DNA of 64,000 nt, from the NCBI RefSeq assembly GCF_009856605.1, contig NZ_CP047242.1:5832501-5896500 (forward strand), given 5' to 3'. The position numbers and the translations under genes are program-made. Every line of letters begins with the position of its first letter. The stretch's first letter is position 1. Positions 21,159 through 30,926 of this stretch are shown here, piece by piece. Below the pieces are notes generated by a model. That model ran no database searches. It was given only the letters and a program-made list of their open reading frames with translations, and was not told where the DNA came from. The DNA is from Trichormus variabilis 0441. Its GTDB lineage: Bacteria > Cyanobacteriota > Cyanobacteriia > Cyanobacteriales > Nostocaceae.

Positions 21159-21489
21159 ATTTAATAATATATGTTTTTATTCGGTCGTCAAGCGATGACG
21201 GTTTAGGGATTTATTTTTAGTCGCAGGATATTATTGTGACTTTGCATAAACCAGAATTTTTTCTGGTTGCACCAAAAAGCTTCTTGTTGCAAGAAGAAAT
21301 ATTAAATCAATATTAAATTGCTATATATTTCTTAATGTATTCTAACTTTTCAGTACTGTCAAGGCTACTGAAAATACCAACCGAGTAGAGGTAAATTTTA
21401 CTGCGTGCAGAGAGTGCGATCGCTATATGTATAGCGATCTTCTTCAGAGATTGTTAAGATCATGAGTTAAATCAGCCCAAACTCAGCAA
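21159..21489. other. Intergenic region between lysC and tetR
   Basis: About 330 bp, part of the tetR promoter side and the lysC 3' side. It holds a CTTCTTG-TTG-CAAGAAG hairpin (about 21281-21297) and the hairpin at 21418-21439. No gene is seen. Confidence 0.5.
21418..21439. terminator. Hairpin after lysC
   Basis: Perfect 10-bp arms GATCGCTATA/TATAGCGATC around TG, incorporating a HIP1-like GCGATCGC. There is no T-run, so terminator function is uncertain. Confidence 0.4.
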
Positions 21490-23304
21490 CTACACAGGTA
21501 CAACAAATTTCTCGGTACCTGCTAACTCAAAAGCGGTGTGAATAACTTGTAAAGCTTGTACACCTTGTTCTTGAGAGACAACACAGCTGATTTTAATTTC
21601 GGAAGTGGCAATCATTTGAATATTGATTTGGTGTTTAGCTAATGCTTCAAACATTTTGGCGGCTACACCTGGTTGACCTACCATTCCAGCACCGACAATA
21701 CTAACTTTAGCGATCGCACTATCCAAAACCACATCACCCCAACCCAACTCTGGGGCTACTTGACACAGCAATTTTTGGGCAGTTTCCCCATCCATGCGGG
21801 GGACTGTAAAAGCAATATCCCGACGGGGAACACCATCAACAATGCGACAACGTTGAGACTGAATAATCATGTCTACGCTGATATTGTTCTGGGCGAGAAT
21901 ACCAAACAACTGCGCCGCCATCCCTGGACGGTCTGGGACTTGACGAATAGCTAGACGGGCTTGGTTTAAGTCTAAGGCGACACCGCGAACGGGAGGGGAG
22001 TTGTGAGTGGAGAGGGTAGGGGGAGTGGGGGAGTGGAGAGGGGTTTCGATTTCAAAGGCTTTGCGGAGGGCGATGATAGCGCGATCGCCGTCTTGGGCAT
22101 CAATAACACAACTAACTTTGACTTCGCTGGTGGAAATCATTTGAATGTTTACGCCAGCTTCGGCTAAGGTGGTGAACATTTTGGCGGCTACCCCAGGACG
22201 GCCGATCATCCCTGCACCAGCAATACTGACTTTGGCAATGTTTTGTTCTACCATCACCTCAGCTTCGTCTGATTTGGGATGAGATGGACTGCGGAGGGAT
22301 GGGGCGATCGCGGCGGCTACGGCTTCTGCTCGTTTTAATATAGGTGTGGTAACAGTAAAGGCGATGTCGTTACTGTTACCTTCATGGATTGATTGAATAA
22401 TTAAATCTACGTCTACTTTTTGACGGGAAATTTCCCCAAATAATTTTGCTGCTACTCCTGGTTTATCGGGTACGCGTAACAGAGCGACTTTCGCTTGGTC
22501 TGTATCAAGTTCTACATCATCCACCGGCCGGGCTAGTTCTAAATTGATGAGCGATCGCCCTTGGGGTTTTGGTGTAGTTACCCAAGTACCAGGGTCATCC
22601 GTCCAGCTAGATTTGACTACTAAAGGCATCCCATAGTTACGGGCAATTTCCACCGCACGGGGATGTAACACTTTTGCCCCTAAACTTGCCAACTCCAGCA
22701 TTTCATTACAGGTGATTTCACCCATTAACTGGGCTTCCGGCACTATGCGGGGGTCTGTAGTTAAAATTCCTGGTACGTCTGTATAAATTTCACAAAAATC
22801 TGCCTGTAATGCTGCTGCCAAAGCTACAGCTGATGTATCGGAACCACCACGTCCCAAAGTGGTGATTTCTAGTGAGCCATTGCTGGATATCCCTTGAAAA
22901 CCAGCTACTACAACTACTTTACCTTCCTGAATATGGCCTTCTACTCGTTCAGTTTCGATGTGTAAAATTCTGGCGCGGGTGTGTTCAGCTTCTGTCACAA
23001 TTCCTACTTGAGCGCCAGTCATGGAAATCGCTGGTTGTCCAAGTTCTTGCAATGCCATACTAAGTAGGGCAATGGTGACTTGTTCCCCTGTGGAGAGTAA
23101 CATATCCATTTCCCGACGATTAGGGTTGCGAGAAATTTCATTGGCTAGTTTGACGAGTCCATCGGTGGTTTTGCCCATTGCAGAAACCACTACAACCAGC
23201 GAATTTCCTGCTTTCACTGTTTTGTAGACACGCTGTGCCACTGCTTGAATACGTTCTACTGAACCGACAGATGAACCACCGAACTTCTGAACTATAAGCG
23301 CCAT
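21490..23304 (-). CDS. lysC: Aspartate kinase with four ACT domains
   Basis: Aspartate kinase phosphorylates aspartate, the entry to lysine, threonine and methionine synthesis. The 604-residue protein has the kinase domain (about 1-250; KFGGSSVGS, VVVVSAMGKTTDGLV, TTLGRGGSDTSA) and then four ACT domains (about 265-345, 350-420, 445-520, 525-600) with repeated GAGMIGRPGVAAKMF/GAGMVGQPGVAAKMF. Four ACT domains are the cyanobacterial form and imply feedback control by amino acids. Between ACT 2 and ACT 3, residues about 420-437 (HSPTPPTLSTHNSPP) are encoded by a GGGGAGTGG-type low-complexity tract like the intergenic repeats. It is divergently oriented to the large RTX gene. Confidence 0.96.
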   Translation of the reverse strand: MALIVQKFGGSSVGSVERIQAVAQRVYKTVKAGNSLVVVVSAMGKTTDGLVKLANEISRNPNRREMDMLLSTGEQVTIALLSMALQELGQPAISMTGAQVGIVTEAEHTRARILHIETERVEGHIQEGKVVVVAGFQGISSNGSLEITTLGRGGSDTSAVALAAALQADFCEIYTDVPGILTTDPRIVPEAQLMGEITCNEMLELASLGAKVLHPRAVEIARNYGMPLVVKSSWTDDPGTWVTTPKPQGRSLINLELARPVDDVELDTDQAKVALLRVPDKPGVAAKLFGEISRQKVDVDLIIQSIHEGNSNDIAFTVTTPILKRAEAVAAAIAPSLRSPSHPKSDEAEVMVEQNIAKVSIAGAGMIGRPGVAAKMFTTLAEAGVNIQMISTSEVKVSCVIDAQDGDRAIIALRKAFEIETPLHSPTPPTLSTHNSPPVRGVALDLNQARLAIRQVPDRPGMAAQLFGILAQNNISVDMIIQSQRCRIVDGVPRRDIAFTVPRMDGETAQKLLCQVAPELGWGDVVLDSAIAKVSIVGAGMVGQPGVAAKMFEALAKHQINIQMIATSEIKISCVVSQEQGVQALQVIHTAFELAGTEKFVVPV

Positions 23305-23839
23305 AACTTTTATCTAACCAAGTTGCCTACTTGTTTCAATACTTCCGCCGTGTTAGGAAGGCTTGAAGGCTTGTTAGTAATCTAGTGTACTAAACATCGT
23401 GCAATATACAGGCAATAAGTTAACGCGATGTGCGACTTATTCTTAAAACCCCTCTCCATAGCGCGGAACGCTTCTCGTAGAGTACCTCTCCTCTGCAAGA
23501 AGGAGCCACCTGGTGCTAAATATGCCTAAATATTTTATGTTGAACAGAAAAATTGTGGGCGCGATCGCCTGCAATATCGACATATTAGGTTTAAAAATTA
23601 GGAATTAAGAAAACACGTAAATATCCAGAGGCTCAGATACCGGACTTCTTGAAATAGTCCGGTATCTTTTTTTTGTTTGTAACTTATGTAGGATTGCTGG
23701 ATACATTTGTCTTGCCACAATAGGAAAAAGATGCGAGAATTTACCGGTAAAACTAATTAACCAAGATTTTTAAGGCTTTGCACTGCAAGGTCTCTACGCA
23801 TTCGCACGATTTTCCAACCTAAAAAAGGACAGTAAAACT
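23305..23839. other. Intergenic region with repeat and orphan terminator
   Basis: About 535 bp between the divergent lysC and RTX genes. Bases 23425-23515 are a dispersed repeat copy related in reverse orientation to 6740-6777, ending in a CTCTCC...GGAG hairpin. A perfect plus-strand terminator stands at 23636-23674 with no gene before it. The RTX gene has an AAGGA ribosome binding site at 23825-23829. Confidence 0.6.
23636..23674 (+). terminator. Strong intrinsic terminator with no upstream gene
   Basis: GATACCGGACT and AGTCCGGTATC form a perfect 11-bp stem followed by eight T residues. On the plus strand no gene ends here: lysC runs the other way and the RTX gene starts 166 bp downstream. 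It may end an unannotated small RNA or act as an attenuator for the RTX gene. Confidence 0.85.
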
Positions 23840-26800
23840 ATGGATCCTATTTCAGGAACAAACGGCAACGATAATTTAAGCGGCACTTCTGGCGACGATA
23901 TTATTCAAGGCTTCAATGGTAATGATACACTTTCTGGACTAGGTGGAAATGACCGTTTGGAAGGTGGTCGGGGTGATGATACCTTAACCGGTGGCGCTGG
24001 TAATGATGTCTTTAACTTTGAACAGTTGCAAGACAATGATGTAGTTACAGATTTTGTGCGTGGACAAGACAAAATAGATGTCAGAAACCTGAATATTAAT
24101 GATTGGGCTACCCTACAATTACTCATTAGTAATGATGGTCAAGACAATGCCTTAATTACTACTTTTTCTAGTGGTTCTCAGTCGCGAATCAAACTACTGA
24201 ATATCAATCCAAACCTACTACAAGCTAGTGATTTCATCTTCAACACCGTTAACCTGAATCAAACTATCGAGGGTACTAACTTCGCAGATCAGTTATTCGG
24301 TGGTTTAGGTAATGATACCCTCAGAGGATTTAATGGTAATGATGTCTTATTTGGTGAACAGGGTGATGACCGTTTTGAAGGTGGTCGGGGTGATGATACT
24401 TTCTATGGTGGTGCTGGTAATGATGTCTTTAACTTGGAACAGCTACAAGACAATGATGTAGTCATAGATTTTGTACGTGGACAAGACAAAATAGATGTCA
24501 GAAACCTGAATATTAATGATTGGACTACCCTGCAATTACTCATTAGTAATGATGGTCAAGACAATGCCTTAATTACTACCTTCTTCAATGGTTCTCAGTC
24601 GCGAATCAAACTACTGAATATCAACCCAAACCTACTCCAAGCTAGTGATTTCATCTTCAACACCGTTAACCTCAATCAAACTATCGAGGGTACTAACTTC
24701 GCAGATCAGTTATTCGGTGGTTTAGGTAATGATACCCTCAGAGGATTTAATGGTAATGATGTCTTATTTGGTGAACAGGGTGATGACCGTTTTGAAGGTG
24801 GTCGGGGTGATGATACTTTCTATGGTGGTGCTGGTAATGATGTCTTTAACTTGGAACAGCTACAAGACAATGATGTAGTCATAGATTTTGTACGTGGACA
24901 AGACAAAATAGATGTCAGAAACCTGAATATTAATGATTGGACTACCCTGCAATTACTCATTAGTAATGATGGTCAAGACAATGCCTTAATTACTACCTTC
25001 TTCAATGGTTCTCAGTCGCGAATCAAACTACTGAATATCAACCCAAACCTACTCCAAGCTAGTGATTTCATCTTCAACACCGTTAACCTCAATCAAACTA
25101 TCGAGGGTACTAACTTCGCAGATCAGTTATTCGGTGGTTTAGGTAATGATACCCTCAGAGGATTTAATGGTAATGATGTCTTATTTGGTGAACAGGGTGA
25201 TGACCGTTTTGAAGGTGGTCGGGGTGATGATACTTTCTATAGTGGTGCTGGTAATGATGTCTTTAACTTGGAACAGCTACAAGACAATGATGTAGTCATA
25301 GATTTTGTACGTGGACAAGACAAGATTGACCTCAGAAGCCTCAATATTAGTGATTGGTCAACATTACAAACACTCATTAGTAATGATGGTCAGAATAATG
25401 CCTTAATTACTACCTTCTTCAATGGTTCTCAATCACAAATCAAACTCAATAACATTAATCCCAATCTACTACAAGCTAGTGATTTCATCTTCAACACTAA
25501 TACTGTTAACAACAATGAAACTATCGATGGTACTAACTTCGCAGATCAGTTATTCGGTGGTTTAGGTAATGATACCCTCAGAGGATTTAATGGTAATGAT
25601 GTCTTATTTGGTGAACAAGGTGACGACCGTTTTGAAGGTGGTGCTGGTAATGACACATTCTATGGTGGCGCTGGTAATGATATCGCCGTTTACTCAGGTA
25701 CTCGTTCTCAATATCAAGTAACCAGTAGTGGAGGTGTTTTTACAGTTACCGATACAGTGGCTAATCGTGATGGCGTAGATACATTACGTGAAGTTGAACA
25801 AATACAATTTTCAGATCAAACTATAACCATTGGTAATACCTCTCCAACTATCACCCTAGCCGTATCTCCAGCTAGCGTTACCGAAGACGGAACCCCAAAT
25901 CTAATTTACACTTTCACCCGCACTGGCAGCACTACCAACGCCTTAACTGTTAACTATAGCGTTGCTGGGACAGCTACCCTCAACACTGACTATGCTCAAA
26001 GTGGCGCTACTAGTTTCACTGCTACCACGGGTACCATTACCTTTGCGGCGGGTGCAAGTACAGCCATCTTAACGATTAATCCTACCGCAGATACCACCGT
26101 CGAAAGTAACGAAACCGTTGCTTTAACTTTAGCAACCGGCACAGGTTATACAGTCGGGACAACAACAGCCGTCACTGGAACCATTACTAATGATGATACC
26201 TCACCTACTGGCATTACTATCAATCTCAGTGGTAGTCAAACCATAGTCGAAGGTAGTACCAGTCCTCAAAACGTTACATATACCGTTACTCTTTCCCAAG
26301 CCAGCAGTCAAATTATCACCGTGCAATATGCCACCGCTAATGGTACAGCTACAGCAGGTTCGGACTATACAAGCACAACAGGAACTCTGACTTTCAACCC
26401 AGGGGAAACCAGTAAAGTCATCAATATCCCCATTCTCAATGATTCAGTTAATGAGGCAAATGAAACCTTTACGCTGAGGTTGACTTCTCCCACCAATGCT
26501 ACTCTTGGGACAACCAATACTGTTACCACAACTATCACCGATACCCTCAGTGCTTCTGTGACTACCACTTTGCCAACCAATGTGGAAAACCTCACCCTCA
26601 CAGGAACAGCAGCAATTAACGGTACAGGTAATGCCGGAAATAATGTCCTTACTGGTAATAGTGGCAATAATATTCTTTCTGGTGGCGCTGGAAACGATAC
26701 TTATGCCTTTGTAGCTAATGCTGCCTTGGGAACGGACACCATTACAGAAACCGCTACAGGTGGTATTGACACTATTGACTTCAGTGGTAGTACGGGTGCT

Positions 26801-27382
26801 GTCAGGGTGAATTTGGGTGTGACTACATCACAAACGGTGAATAGCAACCTCAAACTGATTCTCTCTGCTAATAACGTCATCGAAAATGCTACAGGTGGTA
26901 CAGGTAATGACAGGCTCACTGGTAATGCTTTAAATAATATTCTGGCTGGTGGTAACGGAAACGACCAACTGCAAGGATTAGCTGGAAATGATACCCTCTG
27001 GGGTGGATTGGGGGATGATATTCTGACTGGTGGCGCTGGTCAGGATAAATATCTATTCCAAAGTAGTGGTGTTTTTAGTTCCAGCTTAGGGGTTGATTAC
27101 ATTAGCCAGTTTGATGTGGGACAAGACCAAATTGTGTTGAGTAAAGCTACATTTAATGCTGTTACTAATAGCGCAGGACAGGCTTTAACTGATTTTGCCG
27201 TTGTCAGTGATGATGAATTTGTTAATGCTAGTAGTGCGCGGATTGTCTATAGCCAAGGTAGTGGTAGCTTATTCTACAATCGAGACGGTAATGTTCTGGG
27301 TACAGGTACAGTGTTTGAGTTTGCTCGTTTAGGTAATCCTGATATTACTTTAAGTAGTAGCGATTTTAGTTTAATTGCCTAG
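23840..27382 (+). CDS. Large RTX / Calx-beta calcium-binding protein
   Basis: A 1180-residue, probably secreted protein. N-terminal RTX blocks (GGLGNDTLRGFNGND, GGRGDDTFYGGAGNDVF) alternate with a 139-residue unit (VRGQDKIDVRNLNINDW...). These units recur at 417-bp spacing with near-identical DNA. Two Calx-beta domains follow (about 669-903; FTRTGSTTNALTVNYSVAG; YTVTLSQASSQIITVQYATA). More RTX repeats and a C-terminal segment complete it (FEFARLGNPDITLSSSDFSLIA), a plausible type I secretion signal. There is no N-terminal signal peptide. The protein may have a role in the cell surface or filament; its function is not assigned. It has a good ribosome binding site and a terminator at 27391. Confidence 0.92.
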   Translation: MDPISGTNGNDNLSGTSGDDIIQGFNGNDTLSGLGGNDRLEGGRGDDTLTGGAGNDVFNFEQLQDNDVVTDFVRGQDKIDVRNLNINDWATLQLLISNDGQDNALITTFSSGSQSRIKLLNINPNLLQASDFIFNTVNLNQTIEGTNFADQLFGGLGNDTLRGFNGNDVLFGEQGDDRFEGGRGDDTFYGGAGNDVFNLEQLQDNDVVIDFVRGQDKIDVRNLNINDWTTLQLLISNDGQDNALITTFFNGSQSRIKLLNINPNLLQASDFIFNTVNLNQTIEGTNFADQLFGGLGNDTLRGFNGNDVLFGEQGDDRFEGGRGDDTFYGGAGNDVFNLEQLQDNDVVIDFVRGQDKIDVRNLNINDWTTLQLLISNDGQDNALITTFFNGSQSRIKLLNINPNLLQASDFIFNTVNLNQTIEGTNFADQLFGGLGNDTLRGFNGNDVLFGEQGDDRFEGGRGDDTFYSGAGNDVFNLEQLQDNDVVIDFVRGQDKIDLRSLNISDWSTLQTLISNDGQNNALITTFFNGSQSQIKLNNINPNLLQASDFIFNTNTVNNNETIDGTNFADQLFGGLGNDTLRGFNGNDVLFGEQGDDRFEGGAGNDTFYGGAGNDIAVYSGTRSQYQVTSSGGVFTVTDTVANRDGVDTLREVEQIQFSDQTITIGNTSPTITLAVSPASVTEDGTPNLIYTFTRTGSTTNALTVNYSVAGTATLNTDYAQSGATSFTATTGTITFAAGASTAILTINPTADTTVESNETVALTLATGTGYTVGTTTAVTGTITNDDTSPTGITINLSGSQTIVEGSTSPQNVTYTVTLSQASSQIITVQYATANGTATAGSDYTSTTGTLTFNPGETSKVINIPILNDSVNEANETFTLRLTSPTNATLGTTNTVTTTITDTLSASVTTTLPTNVENLTLTGTAAINGTGNAGNNVLTGNSGNNILSGGAGNDTYAFVANAALGTDTITETATGGIDTIDFSGSTGAVRVNLGVTTSQTVNSNLKLILSANNVIENATGGTGNDRLTGNALNNILAGGNGNDQLQGLAGNDTLWGGLGDDILTGGAGQDKYLFQSSGVFSSSLGVDYISQFDVGQDQIVLSKATFNAVTNSAGQALTDFAVVSDDEFVNASSARIVYSQGSGSLFYNRDGNVLGTGTVFEFARLGNPDITLSSSDFSLIA
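24271..25530 (+). repeat. Three consecutive 417/417/423-bp internal repeats
   Basis: The landmark GGTACTAACTTCGCAGATCA recurs near 24271, 24688, 25105 and 25528. The first two intervals are exactly 417 bp (139 codons) and nearly identical in DNA. The third is 423 bp and more diverged. This is recent tandem duplication within the RTX gene. Confidence 0.92.
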
Positions 27383-27390
27383 CCATCATA

Positions 27391-27429
27391 GATACCCGAC
27401 TTTTTTGAAAAGTCGGGTATCTTGTTTTT
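27391..27429 (+). terminator. Terminator after the RTX/Calx-beta gene
   Basis: A 14-bp perfect stem (GATACCCGACTTTT/AAAAGTCGGGTATC) is followed by TTGTTTTT just after the stop codon. It belongs to the same hairpin family as those at 23636, 43476 and 53648. Confidence 0.9.
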
Positions 27430-27478
27430 CACAAGGTAATTAAGAAAAGGCGATCGCTCCCATCAACCGAGTAAGATT

Positions 27479-28501
27479 CTATTGTGCAGGTTTAGCAATA
27501 TCGCCTACTTTGAATTTACCGCCAGTAGTGATTTTCCCAACGCTAGACGTAGCATCCACATCAACTAGTTGAATCATGCCTAATGGTTGAGTAACACTGC
27601 GTATAACTTTACCTGTGGTCGGGTCTTTCACTTGTTTTGTCACTCGCTCAATGGAAAGTTTCATCCCGACTCGATAACCGTCTGATTGACCTTTGTTTAA
27701 AATCACAGTATTTCCTGTGACATCGGCTACAGTTGCGTTAACACTGGGTAAAGCTTTTGGTAAAGCGGCTAAATTGGTTGATTTTGTATTTAATTCAGTG
27801 ATGACTTGATCGATCGCTTTTTCCGTGGCTTTGGTGAGTAATTTGCCTTCATTACTAGTAGAGGAACCTCCACCAATACCCAGTACGCTGACTTGAGTGT
27901 CTGACTGACTCTCATTCCCATTACCTTCAGCTACAAATAATATTTCGGCTGTAGTTGTATTGACTACGCGAATATTCAACTTGACTAAAGCATCAGTATC
28001 GGTACTTGCTGCACCAAATCCTAAAAAGCCGCCTCCAGAACGCCGTTGTTGAACGTCGAATTGAGTAACTGAGCCGATGACAACCGCCTCAACGCCTAAA
28101 ATGCGGCCAATTTTTGCGGCTGTACTAGCATCAACTCGCCCAGAATCACCTAAATCTTGTTCTCTTAAAATAGCTTCTAATTGGCTACGTTCCACGACAA
28201 CAAAATTACCGCTTTTCACTAACCTATTTACAAGGATGTCACTGACACCCTTACTACCTGCGGGAAAAAGTGATAGGTAACTGGGGTTGCTGACGCTACT
28301 AAAATCAAAATCGAGAATGGCAATTCTGACTTTTTCGGATGGGGAACTGCTTTGTTGTGCTAGTTGGAAAGATTGTGTTTGTTTGGCGTTAGCTGGTTGT
28401 AGAGAAAAGGTTCCGGTCTTTAGGGTGAAATATGCAGCGATCGCTGGTAAACATAAGCCCAAGATTATAGACTTATTTTGAGATAATTTGCTGTGATTCA
28501 T
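27479..28501 (-). CDS. CsgG/HfaB-like curli assembly-type protein
   Basis: A 340-residue exported protein. An N-terminal hydrophobic segment (about 11-36) looks like a signal peptide. The CsgG-like domain (about 57-240) reads VRIAILDFDFSS, GVSDILVNRLVKSGNFVVVERSQLEAIL and AAKIGRILGVEAVVIGSVTQF. A C-terminal FlgT-like domain (about 255-338) follows. CsgG-family proteins form outer-membrane secretion pores for curli or holdfast proteins, but many cyanobacterial members lack curli genes and their role is unknown. There is no lipobox Cys as in E. coli CsgG. Its 3' end converges on the RTX gene's terminator; a functional link to RTX export is only inference. Confidence 0.82.
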   Translation of the reverse strand: MNHSKLSQNKSIILGLCLPAIAAYFTLKTGTFSLQPANAKQTQSFQLAQQSSSPSEKVRIAILDFDFSSVSNPSYLSLFPAGSKGVSDILVNRLVKSGNFVVVERSQLEAILREQDLGDSGRVDASTAAKIGRILGVEAVVIGSVTQFDVQQRRSGGGFLGFGAASTDTDALVKLNIRVVNTTTAEILFVAEGNGNESQSDTQVSVLGIGGGSSTSNEGKLLTKATEKAIDQVITELNTKSTNLAALPKALPSVNATVADVTGNTVILNKGQSDGYRVGMKLSIERVTKQVKDPTTGKVIRSVTQPLGMIQLVDVDATSSVGKITTGGKFKVGDIAKPAQ

Positions 28502-28854
28502 CTGTTGAGCCTAATTAAGTAAATGTTATGACATTCCGCTTTTCTTTGAAATTACCTGCATAAAATAGGGAACACACAACAAGTCTTGTCTATTTGGAAT
28601 TTTTCAGCGCCAACACAGACTACGCCAGTAAAAATCAAATAGGAGTTATATATATGCGGAAGAATGAAAAATTCACATATGAGAATTTTTCATGAAGTTA
28701 ATTATCTTTATCGCTACAGCACCTAAACACATATTATAAATTATCAGGAATTATGATTTTGCACTTTTATGCCAATATTTTGGCATCGTTAGCAACTATT
28801 TTGATGATCAATAGTCCTAAGCTAAAAACTGCCAACTGACACGCACAGCGCAAT
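28502..28854. other. Intergenic region csgG-like to tkt 3' end
   Basis: About 350 AT-rich bases. It contains a hairpin (28665-28692; TGAAAAATTC/GAATTTTTCA) lying inside a possible 13-codon frame (ATG 28654, AGGAG at 28641-28645). No other gene is seen. Confidence 0.45.
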
Positions 28855-28882
28855 AAAAAAGGGCAGGCATTATGCCCACCCT
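28855..28882 (-). terminator. Terminator after tkt
   Basis: In the tkt direction GGGTGGGCA-TAA-TGCCTGCCC (one G-T pair) is followed by TTTTTT, about 30 bp after the tkt stop. Confidence 0.85.
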
Positions 28883-28913
28883 ATAGTTAATGTAAGAGAA
28901 TATTCTGTTGCTA

Positions 28914-30926
28914 TTAACCCAACAATTGTTTAGCTTTAGCTAATACATTATCAACGGTAAAGCCAAATTTCTCCAAACAAATGCCGCCAGGAGCAGAAGC
29001 ACCGAAGCGGTCTATAGTTACAACATCGCCTTCACTACCAATATATTTGTGCCAGCCGAAACTGCTAGCCGCTTCTACAGCTAAACGCTTGGTGACAGCT
29101 TTAGGTAGAACTGATTCTTTGTAAGCTGCATCTTGGGCATCAAATAAATCCCAAGCAGCCAAGGAAACTACACGAACTTTCTTGCCTTCAGCTTTAAGTT
29201 TCTCGGCTGCGGTGACACAGAGGCTCAATTCTGAACCAGTACCAATCAGGATTAAATCTGGTGTGCCATCGGTATCTACAACTATGTATCCGCCCTTAGC
29301 TACGTTATCAATCGATGTACCTGCCAAGTTGGGAACATTTTGACGAGTAAACGCCAACAAAGTGGGAGCATTGTTCTTAGCTCTCTCAATTGCTACTTTG
29401 TAAGCGCCGGAGGTTTCATTACCGTCGGCGGGACGAATTACTGTCAGGTTAGGAATAGCACGGAGTGAAGCCAGAGTTTCAATTGGTTGGTGGGTGGGGC
29501 CGTCTTCACCTTGACCGATGGAGTCGTGGGTCATGACCCAAATTGCACCGGCTTGAGACAGGGCAGACAAGCGGATGGGAGCGCGCATATAATCACTGAA
29601 GATTAAGAAAGTAGCGCCGTAGGGAATTAATCCCGAACCATGCAGTGCAATACCGTTACAGATTGCGCCCATACCATGTTCCCGGACACCAAAGTGGATG
29701 TTGGGATTTTGGTATTGTCCTTTTTGGAAGTCGCCTTTGCCCTTGATTTCGGTGAGGTTGGAATGGGTCAAGTCAGCCGAACCACCAATGAGTTCAGGTA
29801 GAACCGCCGCCAATTTGTTGAGGCAGGTTTCTGAATGCTTACGGGTGGGAAGTCCTTTATCTTCGGGGGTGTAGGATGGTAATACCTTATCCCAGCCGTC
29901 AGCCAGTTTGCCGCTTAAGTGACGCTCAAATTCAGCTGCTTCTTGGGGATATTTAGCTTTGTAGTCTGCGTAGGTTTTGTTCCAGTCAGATTCGTAGCCT
30001 GCACCGCGCTCTACTGCTTTACGGGTATAGTTGAGGACATCTTCGGGAACAACAAATGGGTCGTGTGACCAACCCAGATTTTGACGAGTTAAGGCTACTT
30101 CGTCTCCACCCAATGCTGCACCGTGAACACCAGCAGTATTAGATTTGTTGGGGGAACCGTAACCGATAATGGTTGTCACCTTAATCAAGGTGGGCTTATC
30201 GGTGACAGCTTTTGCCTCTTCAATGGCTTTATGAATTGCTTCTAAATCGGTGTTGCCATCTTTAACATGGATGACGTGCCAGCCATAAGATTCAAAACGC
30301 TGGGAAACATCTTCGGTAAAGGCTACATCTGTAGAACCATCGATAGAGATGTGGTTGTCGTCGTACAGGGCGATCAGTTTACCTAATCCCCAGTGTCCAG
30401 CCAGGGAGGCAGCTTCACCGGAAACGCCTTCCATGTTGCAACCATCACCTAAAATTACATAAGTATAATGGTCAACAATTTTGGCATCGGGTTTGTTGAA
30501 CTTAGCTGCGAGGTGAGCTTCTGCGAGCGCTAAACCAACACCATTGGCAATACCTTGACCTAGTGGCCCGGTGGTGACTTCTACGCCTGCGGTCATGAAG
30601 TTTTCTGGGTGTCCGGGGGTTTTGGATTCCCACTGGCGGAATTGCTTGATATCTTCAATACTGACGCTATCGTAGCCTGTCAGGTAGAGCAGGGCATACT
30701 GCAACATGGAACCATGACCGGCAGACAAAACAAAGCGATCGCGGTTAAACCATTTGGGATTTTTCGGGTTATACCGCATAAAGCGGTTCCACAGCACAAA
30801 AGCCATTGGAGCCGCGCCCATCGGTAGTCCGGGGTGTCCCGATTTTGCTTTTTCTATGGCATCAACAGCCAAGAAACGAATTGCATTAATAGAAAGTTCT
30901 TCGAGGGATTGGGTTGCAACAGCCAT
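28914..30926 (-). CDS. tkt: Transketolase
   Basis: Transketolase moves two-carbon ketol units in the Calvin cycle and pentose phosphate pathway, using thiamine diphosphate. The 670-residue protein has the normal length. The substrate His region is [20 protein letters not shown]. The TPP motif begins GDGCNMEG and runs to [13 protein letters not shown], and the pyrimidine domain has [16 protein letters not shown] and [15 protein letters not shown]. It lies downstream of fabF on the minus strand with a 380-bp spacer that contains a structured segment, so it may have its own promoter or leader as well as read-through from acpP-fabF. Confidence 0.97.
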   Translation of the reverse strand: MAVATQSLEELSINAIRFLAVDAIEKAKSGHPGLPMGAAPMAFVLWNRFMRYNPKNPKWFNRDRFVLSAGHGSMLQYALLYLTGYDSVSIEDIKQFRQWESKTPGHPENFMTAGVEVTTGPLGQGIANGVGLALAEAHLAAKFNKPDAKIVDHYTYVILGDGCNMEGVSGEAASLAGHWGLGKLIALYDDNHISIDGSTDVAFTEDVSQRFESYGWHVIHVKDGNTDLEAIHKAIEEAKAVTDKPTLIKVTTIIGYGSPNKSNTAGVHGAALGGDEVALTRQNLGWSHDPFVVPEDVLNYTRKAVERGAGYESDWNKTYADYKAKYPQEAAEFERHLSGKLADGWDKVLPSYTPEDKGLPTRKHSETCLNKLAAVLPELIGGSADLTHSNLTEIKGKGDFQKGQYQNPNIHFGVREHGMGAICNGIALHGSGLIPYGATFLIFSDYMRAPIRLSALSQAGAIWVMTHDSIGQGEDGPTHQPIETLASLRAIPNLTVIRPADGNETSGAYKVAIERAKNNAPTLLAFTRQNVPNLAGTSIDNVAKGGYIVVDTDGTPDLILIGTGSELSLCVTAAEKLKAEGKKVRVVSLAAWDLFDAQDAAYKESVLPKAVTKRLAVEAASSFGWHKYIGSEGDVVTIDRFGASAPGGICLEKFGFTVDNVLAKAKQLLG

